Shown here piece after piece: positions 1 to 6,194 of a DNA stretch of 6,681 nucleotides. Where the stretch lies: assembly GCA_035644935.1 (NCBI GenBank), contig DASQNO010000008.1:1-6681 (forward strand), given 5' to 3'. Each line of letters opens with the position of its first letter. Positions within the stretch are counted from its first letter, which is position 1. The notes under the pieces were generated by a model. That model did not search any database and was not told the origin of the DNA. It saw only the letters and a list, made by a program, of their open reading frames with translations. The translations under genes were made by a program, and so were the position numbers. The DNA comes from CADCVW01 sp035644935. Its GTDB lineage: Bacteria; Pseudomonadota; Alphaproteobacteria; Sphingomonadales; Sphingomonadaceae.

Positions 1-89
1 CGCGACAGCTTGGAAAACATCGCGGAGCGCTTCTTATCCTGCGCGCCCTTGCGGTGCATGATGTTCTTGAATTTGGAATGGCCGGCCAT
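1..89 (-). CDS. yebC: YebC/PmpR/TACO1 family protein, N-terminal fragment (cut by window edge)
   Basis: This is the start of a minus-strand gene; only 29 complete codons lie in the window. The translation opens MAGHSKFKNIMHRKGAQDKK and continues to SAMFSKLS. This is the hallmark N-terminus of the YebC/TACO1 family (M-[AS]-G-H-S-K-[WF]-x-N-I-x-x-[RK]-K). Family members are about 245 residues, have been described as DNA-binding regulators in some bacteria, and as translation-related factors (mitochondrial TACO1 and bacterial relatives); which role applies here cannot be told from 29 residues. The ATG is at 89-87. A GC-rich 77-base gap separates it from the YbjQ-family gene upstream on the same strand, so co-transcription is possible. 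Family identity is very secure; function is from family knowledge only. Confidence 0.93.
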   Translation of the reverse strand, partial: MAGHSKFKNIMHRKGAQDKKRSAMFSKLS

Positions 90-124
90 GCGCGGGTCTT
101 AGCCAGAGGGCGGTAAGCGGACAA

Positions 125-164
125 GGAGGCGGAGTTCCGTCCTCCCCGGCCTTTGCCCGGGAGG
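125..164 (-). terminator. Two overlapping, mutually exclusive hairpins between ybjQ and yebC
   Basis: The segment CCTCC at 141-145 can pair in two ways. Upstream it pairs with GGAGG at 125-129, and the stem continues inward to about 9 bp with one bulged base. Downstream it pairs with GGAGG at 160-164, as CCTCC-C-CCGG against CCGGGAGG at 157-164, also with one bulged base. The second hairpin ends 3 bases from the YbjQ-family stop codon (167-169). Neither stem is followed by a long T run on the minus strand, only TTGT after the distal one, so a strong intrinsic terminator is not supported. It may be a weak terminator, an attenuator-like switch for yebC, or chance in GC-rich DNA. Confidence 0.35.
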
Positions 165-166
165 GC

Positions 167-484
167 CTACAGCCGCACCGCCGTGCCCGACACCGTGACC
201 ATCAGCATCGATCCGGCCTTGCCCAGCACTTCGTAGTCGATGTCGACACCGATCACCGCCGACGCGCCCAGCTCGGCCGCTTCCGCCTCCAGCTCGGCGA
301 ACGCCTGCGTCCGCGCGTCGCGTAAAGCGCCCTCATACGCGCCCGAACGCCCGCCGACGATGTCGCGCACCGACGCGAACAGGTCCGAAAAGATGTTCGC
401 TCCCACGATCACCTCCCCGGTGACCACGCCCAGATACTGCGCGACGGGGCGGCCTTCGATCGAGGTAGTGGTGGTGACAATCAT
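167..484 (-). CDS. ybjQ: YbjQ family (UPF0145) heavy-metal-binding-domain protein
   Basis: A 105-residue cytosolic protein that matches the small YbjQ/UPF0145 family along its full length. Recognisable family blocks are GVVTGEVIVGANIFSD (about residues 19-34), the loop DIVGGRSGAYEGALRDAR (41-58), LGASAVIGVDIDYEVLG (72-88) and the C-terminal strand GSMLMVTVSGTAV (91-103). E. coli YbjQ is about the same length and nearly identical in these blocks. Family structures are small ring-forming (pentameric) alpha/beta folds. The heavy-metal label is by domain naming; I see no cysteine or histidine cluster here, and the cellular role is unknown. The ATG at 484-482 has a GGAG ribosome site at 495-492 with a 7-base spacer. 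A palindromic repeat (500-615) begins only 4 bases beyond that site, so any promoter lies inside or upstream of the repeat, or the gene is read from gapR. Confidence 0.92.
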   Translation of the reverse strand: MIVTTTTSIEGRPVAQYLGVVTGEVIVGANIFSDLFASVRDIVGGRSGAYEGALRDARTQAFAELEAEAAELGASAVIGVDIDYEVLGKAGSMLMVTVSGTAVRL

Positions 485-499
485 GCTAGAACTCCGTGT

Positions 500-615
500 T
501 TGACCCTCTCCCGCTTGCGGGAGAGGAGGGAGCCGCGTCGGCGGAAGGTGAGGGTCTTGTAGCAGAAATCAAAAGACCCTCACCCTACCCTCTCCCGCAC
601 GCGGGAGAGGGTCAA
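500..615. repeat. Palindromic REP/BIME-like element with three hairpins
   Basis: A nested inverted repeat fills most of the gapR-ybjQ gap. The left hairpin pairs CCTCTCCCGC (505-514) with GCGGGAGAGG (517-526). The right hairpin pairs a 12-bp stem, 587-598 with 601-612. Between them a central 12-bp stem pairs GGTGAGGGTCTT (547-558) with AAGACCCTCACC (573-584), leaving a 14-base loop. The outermost 15 bases, 500-514 beginning TTGACCCTCTCC, are also exact reverse complements of 601-615. The left unit has 20 bases between its hairpin and the central stem; the right unit has only 2, so the halves have diverged. Sequences of this type recur between genes in many GC-rich proteobacteria. It has no coding capacity and no T tract. 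Confidence 0.88.
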
Positions 616-661
616 CGTCACCCCAGCCCCAGCGCAGCAGCGCTATGGACGATGCCCCGCA

Positions 662-904
662 TCATCCGAGACCTAGCGCTGCTTTGTACGTCTCCAGCAG
701 CGCTTCCGCCTCGTCTCGGTGATGCTTCTCCATGCCGCGCAGCCGCACGATCGTGCGCATTGTTTTGACGTCGTAGCCGTTGGACTTGGCCTCCGCGTAC
801 ACTTCCTTGATGTCGTCCGCCTGCGCCCTCTTCTCCTCTTCGAGCCTTTCGATCCGCTCGATGAAAAGCCGCAGTTGATCCGCCGCGACGTTGCCGTCCG
901 TCAT
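662..904 (-). CDS. gapR: GapR (DUF2312) nucleoid-associated DNA-binding protein
   Basis: An 80-residue protein with the DUF2312/GapR signature. A long charged helix, ADQLRLFIERIERLEEEKRA (residues 8-27), leads into DIKEVYAEAKSNGYDVK (31-47) and the basic stretch TMRTIVRLRGMEK (48-60), followed by a C-terminal helix. In Caulobacter, GapR binds AT-rich, overtwisted DNA as an oligomer that encircles the helix, assists topoisomerases and is needed for normal replication; this is family knowledge. The first helix is predicted coiled coil. I chose the ATG at 904-902 because GGGGG (914-910) lies 5 bases upstream and homologues begin near the AADQLRLF block. An in-frame ATG at 931-929 would add nine residues (MVNQESGAR) but has no ribosome site and lies in the presumed promoter. 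The gene is divergent from pyk and is followed by the palindromic repeat. Confidence 0.94.
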   Translation of the reverse strand: MTDGNVAADQLRLFIERIERLEEEKRAQADDIKEVYAEAKSNGYDVKTMRTIVRLRGMEKHHRDEAEALLETYKAALGLG

Positions 905-934
905 TCGTGCCCCCGATTCTTGGTTAACCATCGC

Positions 935-963
935 GGGCTAGCGAAGCGCGGTTGATATGTCAT
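935..963 (-). promoter_or_regulatory. Candidate gapR promoter in the gapR-pyk divergent gap
   Basis: On the minus strand, ATGACA (963-958) matches five of six bases of the sigma-70 -35 box. It is followed after 17 bases by TAGCCC (940-935), a poor -10 match. Initiation would fall near 928, giving a leader of about 24 bases before the preferred gapR ATG at 904 and excluding the upstream ATG at 931. The 83-base divergent gap also holds a perfect 10-bp palindrome TGGTTAACCA (921-930). No convincing pyk promoter is visible; TTGATA at 952-957 is a possible -35 but has only a weak partner. Confidence 0.3.
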
Positions 964-987
964 CGGGACTCTTTACCAGCCGGGCGC

Positions 988-2453
<1,466 letters not shown>

Positions 2454-2457
<4 letters not shown>

Positions 2458-2540
2458 CCGTCATGCCAGCGTAGGCTGGCATCTCAGCGGGTCTAGCAGG
2501 GCACGCCTTATCCGCTGAGATCCCGGCCCTTGCCGGTTAC
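2454..2540. repeat. Three-hairpin palindromic element holding both convergent stop codons
   Basis: It fills the 79-bp gap between pyk and nnrD and reaches into both genes. The left hairpin pairs ATGCCAGC (2463-2470) with GCTGGCAT (2475-2482). The central stem pairs ATCTCAGCGG (2481-2490) with CCGCTGAGAT (2512-2521). The right hairpin pairs CCGGC (2523-2527) with GCCGG (2532-2536). An outer stem pairs GTAACCG (2454-2460) with CGGTTAC (2534-2540); these arms contain the pyk TAA (2455-2457) and the nnrD TAA (2539-2537). The outer stem and right hairpin share 2534-2536 and cannot both form fully. The layout matches the 500-615 element: end hairpin, long central stem, end hairpin. No T tract follows any stem, so it may limit read-through in both directions or protect 3' ends rather than act as a classical terminator. 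Confidence 0.8.
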
Positions 2541-3430
2541 CGCCCGTCGAGCAGCGCCGGCACCAGCGCCGGTATCTCCCGCGACAGGAACCCGACGGGT
2601 CCCATCTGCTGCGCCAGCCGCCGCCCGGCCTCGCCGTGCAGCCACACGCCCCAGAGCGTCGCGCCCAGCGGGTCCATGCCGCGCGCCAAAAGTCCGCCGA
2701 CGATCCCCGCCAGCGTATCGCCGGACCCGGACGTGCCGAGCCCGACCCCGCCGCCGCTGTAACTGAAGGTCTCCCCGTCGGGCGCGACGATCGTGCTCGT
2801 CGGACCCTTCATCAGCGTGACCGCTCGGTACCGTGCCGCCGCGCGCCGCGCCGCGCCCTCGCGGTCGGCGTCCACGCCCGTCGCATCGCATTGGAGCAGC
2901 GCGGCCATCTCGCCGATGTGCGGCAGCATGACCGCGCCGCCGCGCCAGGCGCGGAACGCCGCGTCCACGTCCGGCGACGCCGCCAGCGCCGCCGCGTCCA
3001 CCACCAGCGGCACCGGCGATTCCAGCGCCAGCACGGCACGGAGCAGCCCCGTCACCGCCGGCCCCTCACGCATGCCCGGCCCGATTACTACCGCGTCGAT
3101 GCCGTCGCAGCGGCCGCATAATTCCGGGATCGCCGTGTCGGCGAACCCGCCGTCTTCGCTCTCCGCATGCCCCGCGACCAAAGCCTCGGGCATGGCGATC
3201 GCCATCGTCACCGCGACGCTGTGGACCGTGGCGATCTGCAGCTTGCCTGCGCCCGCGCGCAGCGCCGCCGTGCCGGCGAGCAGCGCCCCGCCCGGCACGG
3301 CGCGGCTGCCGCCGATAATCAGAACGCGGCCGCGGTCGTCCTTGTCGTTGGCGCCGTCATGTTCGGGAATGGCGAAGCGCTTCAGCGCCTCGCGGTCGAG
3401 CATCGTCCCCCCGCTGCTTGCGCCGCTCAT
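2537..3430 (-). CDS. nnrD: ADP/ATP-dependent NAD(P)H-hydrate dehydratase (stand-alone)
   Basis: A 297-residue protein of the ribokinase-like YjeF C-terminal family. The family dehydrates the S form of NADHX or NADPHX, damaged hydrated cofactors, at the expense of ADP or ATP. Visible motifs in order: VLIIGGSRAVPGGALLAGTA (36-55) with AGAGK (59-63), VVIGPGM (114-120), VVDAAAL (143-149), LPHIGEMAALL (169-179), MKGPTSTIVAPDG (207-219), and GTSGSGDTLAGIVGGLL (232-248), the anion-hole motif with probable catalytic Asp238. There is no N-terminal NnrE epimerase domain, unlike the E. coli fusion, so an epimerase would have to be encoded elsewhere. I chose ATG 3430-3428, which overlaps the upstream TGA as ATGA; a second ATG at 3403-3401, preceded by GGGGGG, is a good alternative that removes nine residues. 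The open frame continues upstream to 3745, but that part is out of frame with the real phosphatase gene. Confidence 0.93.
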   Translation of the reverse strand: MSGASSGGTMLDREALKRFAIPEHDGANDKDDRGRVLIIGGSRAVPGGALLAGTAALRAGAGKLQIATVHSVAVTMAIAMPEALVAGHAESEDGGFADTAIPELCGRCDGIDAVVIGPGMREGPAVTGLLRAVLALESPVPLVVDAAALAASPDVDAAFRAWRGGAVMLPHIGEMAALLQCDATGVDADREGAARRAAARYRAVTLMKGPTSTIVAPDGETFSYSGGGVGLGTSGSGDTLAGIVGGLLARGMDPLGATLWGVWLHGEAGRRLAQQMGPVGFLSREIPALVPALLDGR

Positions 3431-4188
3431 CGCGCGGCCACGACAGCGTCGGGAGCGGAGGTGACGGACGCGCCCTCGTCCACCATCGGCGCGGCGAAGT
3501 TGTAGGCCAGCAGCCTCGGCGCGCTGCTGGGGTCGTCCGGTTCGAAGTCGTAGGCGCAGACGCCGCAATTCACGACCTCGCCTTCCTTGTCGATCTTGAG
3601 GATTGTGGCTTCGTCCATCTCTTCCAGGATGTAGCGGAAGCACAGCACCACCACTTGGTGGCAGACGATCAGCACGCGCTTGTCGGCGTGATGCAGGCTG
3701 ATCGTGTCCAGCGCGCTGCGCAGCCGCAGGATGACGTCCGCCCAACTCTCCCCACCCGGTGGCCGATGGTAGAACTTGCCCAGGTTCGCGCGGTGCGCCG
3801 CCTGTTCAGGGAACTTGGCGATAACGCCGGCGGTGGTCAGCCGGTCCAGGATGCCGAACTCGCGCTCCCGCAGCCGCTCGTCCACCAGAGGCGGCCGCGC
3901 CTCGCCACGCGCGCCGCCGGCCTGGCAGATCGCGCGGGCGGTCTCGCGCGCGCGAATATAGGGCGAGGACAGGATGACCTCGGGCTTCTCGGCGTCGGTC
4001 ATCGCCGCGAACCAGCGCCCGACGGCGGCAGCCTGCGCATGGCCGAGCTCGCTCAGGGGCACGTCCACGTCGCGAACCGCGAGATCGATTTCACCCAGCC
4101 CTGCGGCGTCCGCGGCGTCGCGCGCGACATTGCCCGCGCTTTGCCCGTGTCGGACGATCCACAATTTGGCCGGCCAGCGCTGACGCAT
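3427..4188 (-). CDS. Histidine phosphatase family (phosphoglycerate-mutase-like) protein
   Basis: A 253-residue cytosolic protein with the complete histidine-phosphatase core. LWIVRHGQSAGN (residues 9-20) supplies Arg13 and the phospho-acceptor His14; SSPYIRARETA (74-84) supplies Arg79; DERLREREFG (103-112) supplies the likely acid Glu108; and VLIVCHQVV (172-180) supplies the second histidine, His177. GESW (146-149) fits the usual loop before it. All catalytic residues are present, so it should be an active phosphatase or mutase, but the substrate cannot be assigned; the tail beyond about 200 is longer than in the simplest members. The ATG at 4188-4186 has a strong purine-rich site AGGGGAGAG (4200-4192), with GGAG 5 bases from the start. 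The gene sits 45 bp after the HAD gene and overlaps nnrD by 4 bases, suggesting translational coupling. Whether it acts on a nicotinamide-cofactor product is speculation. Confidence 0.92.
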   Translation of the reverse strand: MRQRWPAKLWIVRHGQSAGNVARDAADAAGLGEIDLAVRDVDVPLSELGHAQAAAVGRWFAAMTDAEKPEVILSSPYIRARETARAICQAGGARGEARPPLVDERLREREFGILDRLTTAGVIAKFPEQAAHRANLGKFYHRPPGGESWADVILRLRSALDTISLHHADKRVLIVCHQVVVLCFRYILEEMDEATILKIDKEGEVVNCGVCAYDFEPDDPSSAPRLLAYNFAAPMVDEGASVTSAPDAVVAAR

Positions 4189-4233
4189 CGTCTCTCCCCT
4201 GTTAACGGGTGAAAGCGCGGGCGGGACTTAAGT

Positions 4234-4842
4234 TCAACGGGTGAGAAGACCTTCGTTCACCAGCCGTGCGCGCAGCGGCGGTTCGTCCACGAACAGGTGC
4301 GCGCGCATCCCCGCCGCCTCCGCCGCCGCGACATTGTCGGCGCGGTCGTCGACGAACAGCGCCTCGCCCGCCGTGATCCCGAATCGCTCCAGCGCCAGTG
4401 CGAAGATGCGGGGGTCGGGCTTCACCATCTTCTCCTCGCCGGACACGATGATGCCGCGGAAGCGGTCGAACAGCGCCGCTTCCCGCGCCGCGAACGGTGC
4501 CCAGAACTCGGCGGAGAAATTGGTGATGGCGAACAGGGGCACGCCCGCGTCGTCCAGCTCCGCGACGAGCTCCGCCATGCCCGCGACAGGGCCGCTGATG
4601 CTCTCGCCGAAGCGGGGTCCCCAGGCGTCGATCAGCGGCTTATGGTGTGGGAACCGGCCGGCGAGCGCCGCGGCTTCGTCCGCGAACACGCGTCCTTCGT
4701 CCAGCCCGAAATGCCAGGCGACGAAGTCGGTCTCTTCGATGAAGCGTTCAAGCGCAGCCTCGTCGCCGATCAGACGGCGGTAGAGGTTGCGCGGATCCCA
4801 GTGGTACAGGACGTTGCCGACGTCGAAGACGACGGCCCACAC
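4234..4842 (-). CDS. HAD superfamily (subfamily IA) hydrolase, YihX-like
   Basis: A 202-residue hydrolase of the haloacid-dehalogenase superfamily. Motif I, VVFDVGNVL (residues 4-12), has the nucleophile Asp7, but the usual second aspartate is Gly9. Motif II is FAITNFS (104-110) with Thr107. Motif III is MVKPDPRIF (139-147) with Lys141. Motif IV is LFVDDRADN (162-170) with Asp165 and Asp166. The insert between motifs I and II is a helical cap of about 65-80 residues. The D-x-G-N-V form of motif I is shared by E. coli YihX, a glucose-1-phosphate phosphatase, and by dehalogenase or epoxide-hydrolase-like members, so the substrate is open. The start is GTG at 4842-4840, the only start that places motif I at residue 4. 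It lies 10 bp after rpmJ with no clear ribosome site, so coupling to rpmJ translation is likely. Confidence 0.92.
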   Translation of the reverse strand: MWAVVFDVGNVLYHWDPRNLYRRLIGDEAALERFIEETDFVAWHFGLDEGRVFADEAAALAGRFPHHKPLIDAWGPRFGESISGPVAGMAELVAELDDAGVPLFAITNFSAEFWAPFAAREAALFDRFRGIIVSGEEKMVKPDPRIFALALERFGITAGEALFVDDRADNVAAAEAAGMRAHLFVDEPPLRARLVNEGLLTR

Positions 4843-4852
4843 CGGCAGGGGA

Positions 4853-4978
4853 TCAGCCCTGCCGCGCCTTGAAGCGGCGGTTGGTCTTGTTGATCACGTA
4901 AGTGCGCCCGCGGCGGCGGATGACGCGGCAGTCGCGATGGCGCGACTTCAGGGACTTCAAAGAATTGCGGATCTTCAT
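4853..4978 (-). CDS. rpmJ: 50S ribosomal protein L36, zinc-free (C-minus) type
   Basis: A 41-residue, strongly basic protein beginning MKIRNSLKSLKSRHRD and ending NKTNRRFKARQG, unmistakably L36. It binds 23S rRNA in the large subunit. The zinc-binding form has four ligands (three Cys and one His); here only Cys17 remains, so this is the zinc-independent form that alphaproteobacteria use as their ordinary L36. The ATG is at 4978-4976 and the TGA at 4855-4853. It stands apart from the main ribosomal-protein operons, as is usual for this type. A candidate promoter lies in the 91-bp gap after galE. The ribosome site is weak: an AGG is present but about 13 bases from the ATG. The HAD gene follows after 10 bp. 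Confidence 0.96.
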   Translation of the reverse strand: MKIRNSLKSLKSRHRDCRVIRRRGRTYVINKTNRRFKARQG

Positions 4979-5028
4979 GGCCGGGCGCGCCTGCTTGAGT
5001 GTGTTCGATGCTGTAAAGCGAAGCGCGG

Positions 5029-5057
5029 CTCCTATGCCCGGACAGGCTGCGCGTCAA
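5029..5057 (-). promoter_or_regulatory. Candidate sigma-70 promoter for rpmJ
   Basis: On the minus strand, TTGACG (5057-5052) matches five of six -35 bases. After exactly 17 bases comes TAGGAG (5034-5029), a half-matching -10 box. It lies just after the galE stop codon (5072-5070) and would start transcription near 5022, giving a leader of about 44 bases before the rpmJ ATG. This would allow rpmJ and the genes after it to be expressed separately from galE. It is inferred from spacing and base match only. Confidence 0.45.
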
Positions 5058-5069
5058 CCGTCGCCGCGG

Positions 5070-6083
5070 CTAACCGCGCTCGCTCAGCTTGCGCTCCCAT
5101 GCCAGCGCGTCCGCGACGATGGTGTCGAGGTCGTCGCGTTGCGGGCGCCAGGGCAGCGTCGCCAGGATCTTCGCGTTGTCCGCCACCAGCGCATCGGGAT
5201 CGCCGGCGCGGCGCGGCTCCAGCCGGCGCTCGATGGTCATATTGGTCACCCGGTCGACGCTGTTCAAAACCTCCAGCACCGAAAAGCCGCGGCTGTAGCC
5301 GCAGTTCATGACATGGCTCGCCTCCGGCTCGGCGACGAGCTTGTCCAGCGCATGGACGTGCGCGGCGGCGAGATCCGCAACGTGGATATAGTCGCGAATG
5401 CCCGTGCCGTCCGGCGTCGCGTAATCCGTGCCGTAAACCGACACGTGGCCGCGCTTGCCCAGCGCCGCTTCCACCGCGACCTTGATCAGGTGTGTCGCGC
5501 CGGCGGTCGACTGGCCCGACCGCCCCTGCGGATCGGCCCCCGCGACGTTGAAGTAGCGCAGTGCGCAATAGTTCATCGGGTGCGCGGCGGCGATGTCTGC
5601 GAGCATCCATTCGGTCATCAGCTTGGATCGGCCGTACGGGTTGATAGGCACGGTCGGCATGTCCTCGCGCACCGGAACCGTCTCGGGTGTCCCATAGGTC
5701 GCGGCTGTCGACGAGAAGATGAAGTGCCGGACGCCGCCGCTCACCGCCGCCTCGATCAGTGCGCGGCTCTTGGCGGTGTTGTTGCTGTAGTATTTCAGCG
5801 GATCGACGACCGATTCGGGCACCACGATCGAACCTGCGAAATGCATGATGGCGCCCACCGACTGTTCGGCGATGATCCGCGCCAGCAGGTCGGCGTCGGC
5901 GATGTCGCCTTCGTAGAACGTGACGCCGTCCGGCACCGCCCAGCGGAAGCCCGTGACCAGATTGTCGATCACCGACACCCGCCGTCCGGCGTCGAGCAGC
6001 GCCAGAACGGCGTGGCTGCCGATATAGCCGGCGCCGCCGGTCACCAGGACGCTGTGGGGATCGTTGGATAGGTGGCCGGCCAT
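5070..6083 (-). CDS. galE: UDP-glucose 4-epimerase
   Basis: A 337-residue extended short-chain dehydrogenase that interconverts UDP-glucose and UDP-galactose with bound NAD, feeding the Leloir pathway and the sugar supply for surface polysaccharide. The NAD-binding Rossmann motif GGAGYIGSH is at residues 16-24. FSSTAATYG (123-131) carries the active-site Ser/Thr, and NPYGRSKLM (148-156) the catalytic pair Tyr150 and Lys154. RYFNVAGAD (176-184), VYGTDYATPDGTGIRDYIHV (216-235) and PRRAGDPDALVAD (290-302) form the sugar-nucleotide pocket. Length and order are typical of the bacterial enzyme. At the position of E. coli Tyr299 there is Leu299, so the pocket may be less restrictive toward N-acetylated sugars. 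The ATG at 6083-6081 has AAGGA (6093-6089) 5 bases upstream. The open frame extends 164 codons further, but that part is antisense to the divergent lipoprotein gene and is not used. Confidence 0.96.
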   Translation of the reverse strand: MAGHLSNDPHSVLVTGGAGYIGSHAVLALLDAGRRVSVIDNLVTGFRWAVPDGVTFYEGDIADADLLARIIAEQSVGAIMHFAGSIVVPESVVDPLKYYSNNTAKSRALIEAAVSGGVRHFIFSSTAATYGTPETVPVREDMPTVPINPYGRSKLMTEWMLADIAAAHPMNYCALRYFNVAGADPQGRSGQSTAGATHLIKVAVEAALGKRGHVSVYGTDYATPDGTGIRDYIHVADLAAAHVHALDKLVAEPEASHVMNCGYSRGFSVLEVLNSVDRVTNMTIERRLEPRRAGDPDALVADNAKILATLPWRPQRDDLDTIVADALAWERKLSERG

Positions 6084-6194
6084 GAGAGTCCTTGCGCGTT
6101 GGTGAAGCGATTCGAGACGGTGCGAACGAAACGATTGGCCCCGAAGCGCGCTTAGGCCAAGGTGGAACCGTCCCGTAAGGTGAGGAAAAACGTC
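6084..6194. promoter_or_regulatory. Divergent intergenic region between galE and the lipoprotein gene
   Basis: These 111 bases must hold the promoters of galE (minus strand) and the lipoprotein gene (plus strand). The only visible structures are the two ribosome sites, AAGGA for galE (6093-6089) and GAGGA for the lipoprotein (6182-6186), and a 6-bp inverted repeat, TTGGCC (6135-6140) with GGCCAA (6155-6160). I could not place a convincing -35/-10 pair on either strand. The inverted repeat is short enough to occur by chance. Confidence 0.3.

Noticed and set aside
3431..3745. N-terminal 105-codon extension of nnrD
   Set aside because: This region codes for the phosphatase in another frame; the extension is Arg-rich and lacks YjeF-family similarity, and the ATGA overlap gives a natural start.
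3418..4212. Plus-strand open frame of 264 codons
   Set aside because: It is antisense to the histidine phosphatase, whose catalytic residues are all intact; no domain is visible in the mirror frame.
4902..6071. Long plus-strand open frame of 389 codons
   Set aside because: It lies antisense to galE and rpmJ, both of which have full family motifs. The translation is Arg/His/Ala-rich without recognisable domains, as expected from the mirror frame of GC-rich coding DNA.
6135..6160. TTGGCC/GGCCAA inverted repeat as an operator
   Set aside because: A 6-bp repeat with a 14-base spacer is expected by chance in a region this size; noted only within the intergenic entry.
6164..6194. GGAAC motif as an EcfG/general-stress promoter for the lipoprotein gene
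   Set aside because: GGAAC is present at 6164-6168, but the nearest CGT-type -10 is CGTC at 6191, 22 bases away instead of about 16-17, and touches the start codon.
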